Source: Okeania sp. SIO2C9 (GTDB lineage Bacteria; Cyanobacteriota; Cyanobacteriia; Cyanobacteriales; Microcoleaceae). From it: a stretch of DNA of 64,000 bases. The stretch covers positions 95,467 through 159,466 of the forward strand of contig NZ_JAAHGO010000017.1 of NCBI RefSeq assembly GCF_010672455.1, read 5' to 3'. Every line of letters begins with the position of its first letter. The first letter of the stretch is position 1. The notes under the pieces were generated by a model that was not told where the DNA came from, made no database searches, and was given only the letters and a program-made list of their open reading frames with translations. This document shows positions 21,180 through 31,413 of the stretch, piece by piece. Both the position numbers and the translations under genes were made by a program.

Positions 21180-22097
21180 TTAACTACTGCCACTACAAAT
21201 TATTAGTCGCGATATCAAAGCAACAAAAGTTTCAGGAGCCATCATTTTACCAACTCCATAACAAGCACGTCGTCGCCATATAATTATAGGTAAGTGACCC
21301 TCTGGAGCTTGCAGGTTAAAACTAAGTTCATCATAATATTTCCAACTTTCTCCATCTCGCCATCCCACGCGATCACAAAAATCTCCATATTGTCCACCTA
21401 CACTTTCCCATATACGTTGTTGTACATTTAAGCCAAACAACCCGTTACTATAATATTCCCAAAGCCAGTCAATAGTCAGAAGGTCTGTGCAGGGAAAATT
21501 TTCAATATCTATTAACTGTAGCCAACCTTCATCTTCGCGGAGGGTTACTTGCAACAACAACTCCCAGGTAAGTTCGTCCGCTTTTCGCCATTTTCCTGCA
21601 GCCAAAAGATTTATCAGTGGGTTATAGTCTATCCCTACTTCTGACATCGGTGCTTCAGGAGTTGCCATGGCATTTAGATTTTCTTCAATACGATATAAAG
21701 TATCTGTCAATATTTCTGGGTTAAGTTGTTCGAGGCGATAAAGTACCCACTCTAGCTGAGAATGAAGCTGAAAGCGTTCCATTGCTGCCCGATCTAACTG
21801 AGCTTGTAGTTTATCTAGTTGTCTTTTGAGGTCCCCATTGAAATTTTGATTGTGATTTACCTCATCTACTTGTGCAAAAGGTAAACTTATGGTATTATTA
21901 TGAATATTTTGATTTTTCTGGTCTTGTACAAATTTCCACATTTGTCTAGCCCAGTTCAATTTTGCTTCTTCTTTTCGCTGATATATTTCTGCTGTAGAAA
22001 GGAAAGTGGTGTCTGATGTTAAATCCCAACTGCAGACAGAACAAAATTCTGGGAATGTGTCAATATATTCTGTGCCACAAACAGGACATAGTACCAT
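21180..22097 (-). CDS. Zinc-ribbon and GUN4-domain protein
   Basis: A 305-residue protein. It starts with a zinc ribbon (C4, C7, C19, C22: CPVCGTE...CSVCSWD), then a region with a Gln/Leu-rich coiled coil (KRQLDKLQAQLDRAAMERF). From about residue 160 it has a GUN4 domain: LINLLAAGKWRKADELTWEL, DLLTIDWLWEYYSNGLFG, VGWRDGESWKYYDEL and the final APEGHLPIIIWRR. Authentic GUN4 binds porphyrins and stimulates Mg-chelatase. Domains embedded in multidomain proteins like this one are thought to be sensors instead. Position directly ahead of the nSTAND-WD40 gene supports a sensor/switch pair (inference). Confidence 0.82.
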   Translation of the reverse strand: MVLCPVCGTEYIDTFPEFCSVCSWDLTSDTTFLSTAEIYQRKEEAKLNWARQMWKFVQDQKNQNIHNNTISLPFAQVDEVNHNQNFNGDLKRQLDKLQAQLDRAAMERFQLHSQLEWVLYRLEQLNPEILTDTLYRIEENLNAMATPEAPMSEVGIDYNPLINLLAAGKWRKADELTWELLLQVTLREDEGWLQLIDIENFPCTDLLTIDWLWEYYSNGLFGLNVQQRIWESVGGQYGDFCDRVGWRDGESWKYYDELSFNLQAPEGHLPIIIWRRRACYGVGKMMAPETFVALISRLIICSGSS

Positions 22098-22261
22098 ACT
22101 AAAGTCAAAAGTTAAAAGTCAAAAGTTAGAAGTGATATTTGATATCAAATCCATCTGCTTCATAAAACTGATACAACGCGTCACAAAAAGTGATAAATTG
22201 ATGTTTACTTCCTGCTTTCCTGCGGAATGCTACGCAAACAACTGAGACCGTCAGCGGTTAC
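22098..22261 (-). mobile_element. Probable right end of the tnpB element, with 21-bp unit
   Basis: Between tnpB and the GUN4 gene lies a 21-bp unit (22218-22238) and CTGAGACCGTCAGCGGTTAC. In IS200/605 elements the omega-RNA lies here, but I cannot fix its end because the AAAAGTTAAAAGTCAAAAG repeat takes over near 22105. Confidence 0.35.
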
Positions 22262-23386
22262 TCATCCACAGGCATTCACGGTCAAGCCAACCGCATCTCT
22301 TAAATTAATTGAGGCATTTCCTACGGAATGCTCCGCAAACAAGTCTCTCTCAATGGATAGACCACATTCTGGGCAGTCATAAGTTCTGATATTCAAAGGC
22401 ATATCCTGTACATGACCACAACTAGAGCAAGTCTTAGAAGATGGAAAAAATCTGTCTACTACTACTAATTCACAGCCGTACCATTGGCACTTGTATTCAA
22501 GCTGTCTTCTAAACTCGTAAAATCCTTGGTCTGCTATAGATTTCGCCAGCTTATGATTGGCTAACATACCGCTGACGTTCAAATCTTCAATTGAAACAGT
22601 GCCGTGGTTTTTAGCTAGATATGTTGTCAATTTATGAAGTGCGTCTTTACGGATGTCAGCTATTCGTCTATGCTGTTTGGCTAGCCTAACTACAGCTTTG
22701 TACCAATTACTTGAATGCTTGACTTTCCTACTAAGTTGTCGTTGTAATTTTGCTAGTTTGTCTTGAGCTGTACGATAAGGCTTGATGCTTGGAAAAACTT
22801 CACCAGTGCTTAGTGTTGCTAGTGTCTTAACGCCTAAATCTACACCTACAACTTCAGTATTTTTCGGTGTTACTGTTGGAGCAAATTCAAAAGCTAAACT
22901 AAGAAACCAATCACCAGCTTGTTTGCTAATGGTGATTTTTTGAGTTGTTGCTTCAATGGGTTCATAAGTTTTTACCCAACCAATAAAAGGTAATTTATGA
23001 GACCAACCATTAAGTTTTATTGGTTTTCCACAATTATCAATTGTGAAAGAATCAGACCTACCTTTCTTCTTAAACTTTGGATGTTTACCTAAACCTTGAA
23101 AAAACCTCTTAAATGCTTCACCTAAGTTGATGTTTGCGCAGCATTCCGTAGGAAAAGCATATTGGTACACCTTAGAAGATAAGCGTTTCATCCAAGGATA
23201 AAGTGGTTTAGTATGGTTAGTAAACACTTCTCTGAGTTTACGAGCATTAGGCTTGTAACCGTCCTGATAAGCAGCATTCCACAGACTCAAACCCCAGTTG
23301 TAGCACCACCGTGAATAGCCAGCGTGTTGAGCCAAGAGCGTTTTCTGTCGATTATTTAATTTGAGTTTTGTTCTGATGGATTTCAT
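22262..23386 (-). CDS. tnpB: TnpB (IS1341-type), intact frame with two 21-bp inserts
   Basis: An RNA-guided nuclease-like transposon protein of 374 residues. The RuvC-like core shows VVGVDLGVKTLATLS (first Asp), VSIEDLNVSG (Glu) and IERD (last Asp), with a zinc knuckle CSSCGH...CPECG between them. The conserved RDxNAxxNL motif is split: ERDL, then FAEHSVG, then NASINL. Removing the seven residues restores DLNASINL. A second insert, PTECCAN-like, lies in YQYAF...INLGEA near residue 80. Both correspond to 21-bp units (22319-22339 and 23133-23153). The later insert sits beside the last catalytic Asp, so activity is uncertain. No tnpA is nearby. Confidence 0.82.
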   Translation of the reverse strand: MKSIRTKLKLNNRQKTLLAQHAGYSRWCYNWGLSLWNAAYQDGYKPNARKLREVFTNHTKPLYPWMKRLSSKVYQYAFPTECCANINLGEAFKRFFQGLGKHPKFKKKGRSDSFTIDNCGKPIKLNGWSHKLPFIGWVKTYEPIEATTQKITISKQAGDWFLSLAFEFAPTVTPKNTEVVGVDLGVKTLATLSTGEVFPSIKPYRTAQDKLAKLQRQLSRKVKHSSNWYKAVVRLAKQHRRIADIRKDALHKLTTYLAKNHGTVSIEDLNVSGMLANHKLAKSIADQGFYEFRRQLEYKCQWYGCELVVVDRFFPSSKTCSSCGHVQDMPLNIRTYDCPECGLSIERDLFAEHSVGNASINLRDAVGLTVNACG

Positions 23387-23526
23387 TTATGGGTGAGTGC
23401 CACCTGCCTAAAAGTATGCTTAAATGCCGATTATATCGTTATTCTCGGATTAAGTCAATGCTCCCCATCCCCCCATCCCCCTATCACCCCATCTCCCCAT
23501 CTCTCCATCTCCCCATCTCCTTCAAA

Positions 23527-24603
23527 CTACATCTGAGGCTTTTGTTCTGAAGATATCTCAGGAGGTTGATACCGAGCCAAGTTATTATTGTAAGTTCCTA
23601 CAAGTTTAGGCATGAGCCGTTCAACTTCTGTAGTTGTTTCTCCAAATGACGGCCAAACCATATATAACTTTCTAAAAGCTTCTTCAATTCTCCCTTGTTC
23701 AATATCTTCCAGAGCATCTTTTTCTCGAATCAATTCTATAGCTACACGGTCTTGATAAGTGGGACCAAAGTTCTTAGCACCTACCATAGGAGCATAGAGG
23801 TCCCAAGATGTACTCAGAAACTGATATCTACCTGCTGCATCAGAACAAAGTTTTTCGTTATTCCTATCAATGCCACATTTCATTTCTCTAGGGTGGTCTT
23901 CAAAGCTAGAGAAATGGTCGTTTGTGTATTGGCGATAATAACCTCGAGGACCTGTGGTACCTTCTGTTACAGCAATTGTATCCAGAAAAGCTCGTATTCT
24001 AGGTACATTTACTGGATAAGCCCAATTCTGAGTTGGCTCAATCTCAGGCATAATAGCTACTGTTTCTGGCCATTTTTCATCCGCAGCATTTGCGCCCCCA
24101 CCCACTTCTCGAAATAGTTTTAAGATGGCCATAAGTAACACGAAAATAATTAATAAGGTACAAGCTAGCTGGATGTTCAACAGTTTAAACCAATTTAAGG
24201 GCTGTTTCTGTATTTTCCGAGTAGTATAATTACTTTCTGTTTTGTATTTAGAGGGGGCTGATTTGTTGAAGTTTTTAATAGTAGGAGACAATATCTTTTT
24301 TTGAGTATTAGGGAGTATACCAGTTTGCTGACCAAATTTTAGCAGAGAATTAATAGCTTCTAATCGTTTATTTCGATCTAATTCTCGATTATTAGAGCGA
24401 ATACCCTGAATATTTGCAAAGGCTACAACATCTACTTGAGTTACTTTTTTTAGTGGCTTTTTGACAAATTTCAGGAACATTTGAGCTATATATAAATGAA
24501 ATGATTTATTTATAGCAGGAATTTGTTGTAACCAGATATTGATTAATTCAATGTCTGAAATTGTTTGAGGTTTACTTCTTTTTTGTACTTGTTGTTTGTA
24601 CAT
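23527..24603 (-). CDS. Membrane-anchored GH104-like lysozyme with N-terminal SAM-like domain
   Basis: A 358-residue fusion. Residues about 15-110 resemble the SAM-like, core-binding domain of tyrosine recombinases (ISDIELINIWLQQIP...RLEAINSLLKFGQQTG), but no recombinase catalytic domain follows. A single membrane helix spans about 144-164. Residues 200-345 match the phage-lambda-type endolysin (GH104 lytic transglycosylase): IRAFLDTIAVTEGT with the probable catalytic Glu214, SDAAGRYQFLSTSWDLY, QDRVAIELIREKDAL and the WPSFG motif. The enzyme would cut peptidoglycan outside the membrane while the N-terminal domain stays in the cytoplasm. It sits between a minisatellite (about 23460-23520) and a long spacer; no phage genes are adjacent. 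Confidence 0.78.
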   Translation of the reverse strand: MYKQQVQKRSKPQTISDIELINIWLQQIPAINKSFHLYIAQMFLKFVKKPLKKVTQVDVVAFANIQGIRSNNRELDRNKRLEAINSLLKFGQQTGILPNTQKKILSPTIKNFNKSAPSKYKTESNYTTRKIQKQPLNWFKLLNIQLACTLLIIFVLLMAILKLFREVGGGANAADEKWPETVAIMPEIEPTQNWAYPVNVPRIRAFLDTIAVTEGTTGPRGYYRQYTNDHFSSFEDHPREMKCGIDRNNEKLCSDAAGRYQFLSTSWDLYAPMVGAKNFGPTYQDRVAIELIREKDALEDIEQGRIEEAFRKLYMVWPSFGETTTEVERLMPKLVGTYNNNLARYQPPEISSEQKPQM

Positions 24604-25710
24604 GGCACACTATCTGAATATTGTAGAATTAAAGCTTAAAACTAATTATCCTAAGTAAGGAATATAGGGTTTCTCCGGAAGCATAAATTAAAGTTGTATT
24701 TTGACTCCCTATTGCTTATTGAAAAATGAACTGTTCGGTAAAATCTATAATTTTGTATCTTAACTCCTTATGAAAATTGCTAGATGTTAAATAGTTAGAT
24801 ATGAATAGAATAATGGATATTGAGATGGAAATAGGGAACAAGGAGTAATAATTAAACAATTTATCTCACGTAATACCCGAATACTTATCTAGTAGTTTGA
24901 CATTTAGTTATACCGAATTAACTTAACTATAAAAATATATTATTTGAGATTTAATTTAATTTAATTTACAGCTTGTTTCATATAAGTGAGCTACATCTGT
25001 GGCAGGCAAGATGCCCGCACTACAAAGACTTTATTTAAACCCCGTCTGATCGGGCGAGTTCTTCTTGAATATTTATACTTCATATAGCACTAAATCTGCT
25101 GTATATCTTTGTTTTTGGCAAGTTTTCTGTTCTGCTTAACTTCAAGTTCTCAGGCAACTCCTTTGCACAAATTAAAAGTAAGTGTGTAATTATGAGGTAT
25201 CCTTTCGGTGCGGAAATGCTACCCAAAAATAATGTAAGGCGTAATTAATAAAGTCATATCAATGTCCTAAAAATAATGCTCTACTTATTGAAAACTTCAG
25301 TTATTAAATAATAAGTCAGGTTAAGTAATGTTTTTAGTAATTATTTGTATGAGGTAAAGATATCTTATTCGTTATTTATCTACTCCATCTTTACCATTAA
25401 TAAATATTTTTAACTGTATTTACCTCCTTATTTCTGAGTTATGACTCCTATATTTAAAAGATTTTTATACTTAAGAATAGCGGATTTTATCGTAAGCATT
25501 CAGCTATCAGCAGTCAGCTATTCCTACGGAATGCTACGCAAACAGCAATTAGTAATGAATAATTATTTCTCAGGATTTGTCCTGGGACTTTGGCAGTAAC
25601 TTTTTATTCTTTCTCAAGTTCTCTCAAGTTCTAAATTGGTTTTACCTTCCCCAAAATTAATAGCTGATAGCTAATACCTGACGGCTGAATGCTTAAATTT
25701 GATCTGATAC
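24604..25710. repeat. Spacer with MITE and REP-like hairpin
   Basis: No gene seen. GGCAAGATGCCCGC (about 25005) is a hairpin repeat also found at about 40915 and 54670. 25250-25330 carries an 'aacttcagttattaaataat' repeat. A MITE at 25492-25696 has a near-perfect TSD. Confidence 0.55.
25492..25696. mobile_element. MITE, GTAAGC-type TIRs
   Basis: It begins GTAAGCATTCAGCTATCAGC and ends GCTGAATGCTTAA. Flanks ATTTTATC (25484-25491) and ATTTGATC (25697-25704) match 7/8. A 21-bp unit lies inside at 25522-25542. Confidence 0.7.
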
Positions 25711-26640
25711 TTAAGATAACTTCACCCAACCTATTCCTCCATAACCAAAATCAAATAATTCAGGATGTAAAATTTCCACTAAAATTTCTAAAGAATCGAC
25801 TAATCTCGGCCCTGGACGATTAAAATAAGAATTACCATCTGTAATGTAAACTTTCCCCGATTTAACTACAGGTAAATCTTGCCATTCTGGACGATTAATT
25901 AACTCCATAGTATCTTGGCGAGTACGTTCTAAATCAAAACCACAAGGCATGAAAATTATAATATCTGGATTAGCAATTAATAACTCTTCCCATTTTAACC
26001 ATGGAGAATGTTTTCCCACTACTCCAAATAATGAATTTCCCCCAGCTAACTTAACTAATTCTGGTATCCAATTTCCTGCTGCCATTAGCGGATAGCTCCA
26101 CTCAATACAAGCTACTTTCGGAATATCATTAACTGGTAAATTTTGAGTTTTTTCCGAACAAGCTTTAACCCTATATTTTAACTGAGAAATTACTTCATTT
26201 CCATCCACTCCTAAACTCATTGCTACTTGTTCCATATCTGCCCAAACTTCTGCCAATAAATTAGGCTGTAATGAAATAATTTGAGGATGACTTTTAATTA
26301 AACTTGCCACTGCAGCTTCTACTTCTGCCAAACTAGCAGCACAAACATCACATTGAGCTTGAGTAATAATATGAGTAGGTTCTAATTTTTCTAGGGTTTC
26401 TGTTTCTACACGGTAGACACTCAAAGCTGATTGTAATAACTCCGTAGCTCGATTATGAATTTCACGACTACTTCCCTCAGGATTAAATTTAGGCTGAGTA
26501 CAAACAGGTAAGTTTTTAATTTCTCGAGGATAGTCACATTCGTGACTTCTACCCACCATAGCATCCGTTAATCCCAATGTAGCAACAATTTCTGTAGCAC
26601 TAGGAATTAGAGAAACAATTTTTAGTTGACGATCTATCAT
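25711..26640 (-). CDS. BtuF-like periplasmic-binding-fold protein
   Basis: A 309-residue member of the vitamin B12/iron-complex binding family (PF01497 type). It opens with IVSLIPSATEIVATLGL, typical of BtuF-like proteins, and shows PTHIITQAQCDVCA and the C-terminal NRPGPRLVDSLEIL. No signal peptide precedes the domain, so unlike BtuF it is probably cytoplasmic; such forms are common in cyanobacteria. No BtuC/D transporter genes are adjacent. Binding of a corrinoid or other ligand is inferred from the family. The ATG at 26640 is preceded on the - strand by a GAAGAAA ribosome site. Confidence 0.78.
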   Translation of the reverse strand: MIDRQLKIVSLIPSATEIVATLGLTDAMVGRSHECDYPREIKNLPVCTQPKFNPEGSSREIHNRATELLQSALSVYRVETETLEKLEPTHIITQAQCDVCAASLAEVEAAVASLIKSHPQIISLQPNLLAEVWADMEQVAMSLGVDGNEVISQLKYRVKACSEKTQNLPVNDIPKVACIEWSYPLMAAGNWIPELVKLAGGNSLFGVVGKHSPWLKWEELLIANPDIIIFMPCGFDLERTRQDTMELINRPEWQDLPVVKSGKVYITDGNSYFNRPGPRLVDSLEILVEILHPELFDFGYGGIGWVKLS

Positions 26641-26760
26641 TTTTCTTCTTGAGTATATAGCGATCGCTTTTCTTTACTTAATAAAAAATTAAGCTTTATT
26701 ATAATTGATTAGTATTTTGAGATAATAGTACCTAGAACAAACCTAAACTATTTAGCGTAG

Positions 26761-27522
26761 ATGCCCATAAGAGATGCCAAGCAAATACGAGAAGATTATA
26801 CTAATGGTAATAGAAACTTTATTGCTATAAAGCTGCCGGAAGTTGACCTTAGTGGTATTAATCTGAGTGGTGCTGATTTTAGTAATTCTGATTTTAGTGA
26901 TGCTGACTTGACGAATGCTAACCTTAGTGGAGTCAATCTTAGTAATGCTAATTTGAGTGGTACAAATTTAGTAGGGGCAAATTTAAGTGAAGCTAACTTA
27001 ACAAGTGCTAAATTATCTGAAGCTAATCTGAGTAATGCTAACTTAAGTTGTGCTAATCTATCAAAAATTGATGCAAATCGTGCTTTTTTGTTTTGCGCTA
27101 ACCTTTCTCAAGCGAATTTAGATGGTGCTTTTCTTTTTAGTGCTAGTCTCAGCTATGCTTGTCTGATTCATGCAAATATGAAATATGTAAGTTTGATTGG
27201 TGCTAATTTAGTAGGGGCAGATTTGAGTAAAGCTGATTTAACTGGTTCATATTTAATTGTTACAGACTTGAGTAGTGCAAATCTGACTAAGGCTAATTTC
27301 AGTCAAGTCGATCTCAACAGTTCTAATTTGTCTGCTTCTAATTTGACTAAAGCTAATTTTAATGGTGCTGATTTAAGTTGGGTAAATTTACTTGATACTA
27401 ATTTGAGTGAAGTTAATTTAAGTCGTGCTAAGTTAGCTGATGCGATTTTACCTGATGGTTTCAATGTTAACTACTCTGGGTCATTCAACAATCTTAAATC
27501 GAGTGTAGTTAATAAAACATAA
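26761..27522 (+). CDS. Pentapeptide repeat protein
   Basis: A 253-residue protein built almost entirely of A(N/D)LxX repeats from about residue 25 to 235 (LSGINLSGADFSNSDFSDAD, LTKANFNGADLSWVNLLDTN). The repeats fold into a right-handed quadrilateral beta-helix. No signal peptide or other domain is visible. Functions of such proteins in cyanobacteria are mostly unknown. It diverges from the BtuF-like gene across 120 bp, which holds a GCGATCGC site. A 16-bp inverted repeat follows it at 27607-27654. Confidence 0.85.
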   Translation: MPIRDAKQIREDYTNGNRNFIAIKLPEVDLSGINLSGADFSNSDFSDADLTNANLSGVNLSNANLSGTNLVGANLSEANLTSAKLSEANLSNANLSCANLSKIDANRAFLFCANLSQANLDGAFLFSASLSYACLIHANMKYVSLIGANLVGADLSKADLTGSYLIVTDLSSANLTKANFSQVDLNSSNLSASNLTKANFNGADLSWVNLLDTNLSEVNLSRAKLADAILPDGFNVNYSGSFNNLKSSVVNKT

Positions 27523-28062
<540 letters not shown>

Positions 28063-29079
28063 ATGACAGCAGCAAACACCCAAAAATTAGACGTATTTGG
28101 CGTCGGTAACGCCTTAGTAGACATTCTAGCATTTGTAGAAGAAGACTTAATCGCTAAACATTCCCTCCAAAAAAGCGGAATGACTCTGATGGATGCTCCC
28201 ACACAAGGAGGAATATTGCAGGACCTGGAAAACATCCCTTTAAAAATGCGTTCTGGAGGGTCAGCAGCAAATACGATGATAGCGATCGCTCAGAGTGGAG
28301 GAACGGGTATTTTTGTGGCAAAAGTCGCCAACGATTTTAATGGTGAGTTGTACCGCAAAGATATGCTCGAGTCTAAAATTGAATTTAATGTAGTTCCTAC
28401 ATCTACAGAAAATGGACCTACTGGTACTTGTGTGGTACTGACAACTCCTGATGCTGAACGTACCATGTGTACTAATCTGGGAGTATCTGTGAGTCTCAGT
28501 ACTAGCGATATTGATGCAGAACAAATAAAGCGTTGTAAATACAGTTATATAGAAGGTTATTTGTGGACTGGACCGGATACAAAGCAAGCTTGTATTCAAG
28601 CAATGGAAGATTCTAAGCGTCAAGAGGTTAAAGTGTGTTTTACCTTCTCTGACCAATTTTTAGTAGATATGTTTGCTGATGACTTCCGCGAAGTAGCGTC
28701 AAATTATTGTGATGTATTATTTTGCAATGCTGATGAAGCTCGTAGTTTCTGTGGAATTGAGTCTTTAGAAGAATGTGCTATCAAAATTGGGGAGTTGGTA
28801 GAAACAGCTTTTATTACTAATGGTAAGGAAGGTTGTTTAGTTGTACAAGATCAAAAAATTACTCCTGTACCAGGGTTTCCTGTGAAAGCGATCGATACTG
28901 TTGGTGCAGGAGACGCTTTTGCTGGAGGTGTGTTATTTAGTCTTACCCATGGTTACACACCTATTCAAGCTGCACGTTGGGGAAATTATCTAGCTTCTGC
29001 TGTTGTACAAATTCAAGGTCCGCGTTTAGAAGGTTCTTGGGAAGATAAATTTCAGGAAGTAATATCATCTTCTAATTGA
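28063..29079 (+). CDS. PfkB-family sugar/nucleoside kinase (adenosine kinase-like)
   Basis: A 338-residue ribokinase-fold kinase. The N-terminal signature includes DVFGVGNALVDILAFVEE and RSGGSAANTMIAIAQSGG. The C-terminal PfkB motif AIDTVGAGDAFAGGVL holds the anion hole and catalytic Asp. The lid region (GMTLMD...RSGGSAANT) is like the family annotated as adenosine kinase in cyanobacteria, so phosphorylation of adenosine or a related nucleoside is the likely reaction, but the substrate is not proven by sequence. Codon use and HIP1 sites match the neighbours. Monocistronic; followed by a long repeat-rich spacer. Confidence 0.82.
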   Translation: MTAANTQKLDVFGVGNALVDILAFVEEDLIAKHSLQKSGMTLMDAPTQGGILQDLENIPLKMRSGGSAANTMIAIAQSGGTGIFVAKVANDFNGELYRKDMLESKIEFNVVPTSTENGPTGTCVVLTTPDAERTMCTNLGVSVSLSTSDIDAEQIKRCKYSYIEGYLWTGPDTKQACIQAMEDSKRQEVKVCFTFSDQFLVDMFADDFREVASNYCDVLFCNADEARSFCGIESLEECAIKIGELVETAFITNGKEGCLVVQDQKITPVPGFPVKAIDTVGAGDAFAGGVLFSLTHGYTPIQAARWGNYLASAVVQIQGPRLEGSWEDKFQEVISSSN

Positions 29080-30885
29080 AGAATATTGTAGGTTTCAGGT
29101 TAATGGTTAAATCGTTAATTGGGGTTTTAAAGGTAACTGCTCCGAATAGTTCTGAAAAATCTACTTCCTCATACCTAAAACCTAACATTCAAAATACAAC
29201 GAAAGCGTAGCGACGATAATACATAGTATTTCAGGTTGATGAGGTACGGCAACAAAGATTTTTCAGCCAGTTTTTTTAATGGTGAGAATTTATCAGGTTC
29301 AGCACTGTACCTCATTATCATATAGTAGTAGGGGTTAACGGCCGTTAACCCCTACAAACGTTAACCCGTACAAATGGTGTATAATTTCGTCTTTTGTGTA
29401 AGTAGGCAGGTATAATTACAGCACTTTTGAGGAAGCGTGAGGTAGAGTTTGAGGTACAGTTTTAAGATTAATCTTTTTTCCTTACTCCCTACTCCCTAAA
29501 GTCCTAAAATTTTGTACCTCATCAACTCCAAAACTGCTGTAAATATAAAATGTCATTGCGACTGGAACGGAGTGGAAGGAAGCAATCTCAATTACTTCTG
29601 GAATTTCCAAATAGTTTCCATGTTACTAATTATTTATGTCCCTTTTTTTCAAAAATAGGACTTATATCATGTCCGGTTGAACAGTGATAAATAAATAACG
29701 ACGGAGTCCTCAGGAGTCAGGAGTCAGGAGTCAGGAGGAAAGAGGGAAGGAAGAAGAATAACTGGAGTTGAAGGAGAAAGTTTCTTATCACGCTCTTATC
29801 CGGACATGATATTACGCACCTCAATATATTTCTGTCATTGCGACCGATATGGAAGCAATCTCGAGTCCTAGTTTTTCGTACCTTATATCAAATCCGTTTA
29901 ATATCAATTTGATAAATGTCTGTTACAAATGGTAGAAGTAAGAAAAAAGGAAGAGGGAGGAAGGAAGAAGGGGTAAGTATTGAAAAAAAGGGAAAAAAGA
30001 TAGAGATAACTATCTCAAATGAACTAGAGCAGCTATTTTTAAGCATATCCGATCAATATCTACCTTTTTGTAGCATTCTTTTTTAAAATTGGTATAATTG
30101 GACATAAAAAAATTCTCCAATCGTCATAACTACGCTCATCTTTGTAATTATCTCTCCTCCTAACTCGATCCTCCTGACTTCCCCTCCTGGGAGAGGCGCG
30201 CGGGTGGGTTAACTCCTCCTAACTTAACCAATCTATAACTGTTTAACCGGATTTGATATTATGCGTAAGTCCTAAAAAATTTACCGAAAAATTAAGGTAT
30301 AAAGCCTCTCCATTCATGGAGAAAAAAGCGGTCGAGGGATGGCGAGGTCTCGGAGCTGTCCTCCAATCGACTCCTGTGAAGAAAAAAATTCCTTTTAACC
30401 CAGTCCTATCCATTTTCAAGGAGAGGTAATTCTAAATTCTTAATTCTAAATTCTTAATTCTTGAACCCTTCTTCTTTCTTGCTTCTTACTTCTAGCATTT
30501 GTAACAAACATTTATCAATTTGATATTATAGCAGTTCAAGGAAAGGGCGCGGGCATATCAAAAGATGAAAACTCAAACAACGCAGTATTTTTCCTTCTTC
30601 CTTTTGCTATTTTGAATTAAAAATTTAGTTTATTTTAGAGATTTTGTTGCATAATTATTTAAAGTTTAAGCTCGGTCTTAACACCAGATTAAACAACTTG
30701 TTTGTTGTTTATTAAACAAGATGAAAAAAATGTAATAAAATGTGAATCAAGTGGTTCAAAAAAATAGTAATATGTAACAATATAAATAAATTAAAACTTT
30801 AATAAGCAGGCAGTAAATATTAAGTAAATATCGGCTACTATCAAAAGCAAATACCAAGAGCAGTAAGTTGAGGAGTATTATAGAA
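29080..30885. repeat. 1.8-kb repeat-rich spacer upstream of hoxE
   Basis: No gene seen. It has TTA-flanked inverted-repeat elements at 29665-29811 (TATCATGTCCGG ends) and 29886-30258 (TATCAAATCCG ends), an AT-rich element at about 30275-30435, and a GGGGTTAACGGCCGTTAACCCC-like palindrome near 29330-29355. The last 280 bp before hoxE (about 30600-30885) is AT-rich and unlike the repeats, so the hox promoter probably lies there. Confidence 0.6.
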
Positions 30886-31413
30886 ATGGAAACTGCCACG
30901 AAAGATACTAAAAGCAAAGATTCTCAACAATCAAAAAAGGGTCATCCTAGTGGCGATAAACGCTTTAAACAGTTAGATATTACAATGAAGCGGAATCAAT
31001 ATCGTCAAGATTCTTTAATTGAAGTATTGCATAAAGCACAATCAGTATTTGGGTATTTAGAACCTGATGTTTTGACCTATATAGCACGAGGTTTAAAGTT
31101 ACCATTGAGTAGAGTTTATGGAGTAGCAACTTTTTATCATATTTTTTCACTTAAGCCTAATGGCGCTCATACTTGTGTGGTATGTATGGGTACTGCTTGT
31201 TATGTAAAAGGTGGTGGAGAAGTAATTAAAGCACTAGAAAAAGAATTAGATATAAAAGTAGGAGAAACAACAGCAGATAATCAAATTTCTCTGATGGCTG
31301 CCCGTTGTTTAGGGGCTTGTGGGATTGCCCCAGCTGTGGTTTTTGATGGTAGTATCGTAGCTAAACAAACTCCAGAATTAGTTATGGAAAAAATTAAAGG
31401 TTGGCAAGATTAA
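30886..31413 (+). CDS. hoxE: Bidirectional [NiFe]-hydrogenase diaphorase subunit HoxE
   Basis: A thioredoxin-fold [2Fe-2S] protein of about 175 residues. Cluster ligands are in VCMGTACYVKGGGE and AARCLGACGIAPAVVFDG, as in NuoE/HoxE. The preceding helical part (SLIEVLHKAQSVFGYLEPDV) is typical. HoxE joins HoxF and HoxU in the diaphorase half of the hydrogenase, passing electrons between NAD(P)H/ferredoxin and the HoxYH half. I chose ATG 30886 because GAGGAG sits ten bases upstream; the frame is open to a TTG at 30868. It is first in the scattered hoxE-F-U-Y-H series on the + strand. Confidence 0.9.
   Translation: METATKDTKSKDSQQSKKGHPSGDKRFKQLDITMKRNQYRQDSLIEVLHKAQSVFGYLEPDVLTYIARGLKLPLSRVYGVATFYHIFSLKPNGAHTCVVCMGTACYVKGGGEVIKALEKELDIKVGETTADNQISLMAARCLGACGIAPAVVFDGSIVAKQTPELVMEKIKGWQD

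Noticed and set aside
23527..24603. Prophage lysis gene
   Set aside because: No holin, structural or integrase gene is nearby, and the protein has a membrane anchor and N-terminal domain not expected for a phage endolysin.
24995..25020. GGCAAGATGCCCGC hairpins as regulatory sites (also near 40915 and 54670)
   Set aside because: They occur in unrelated spacers in both orientations, like dispersed REP-type repeats, so no gene-specific role can be argued.
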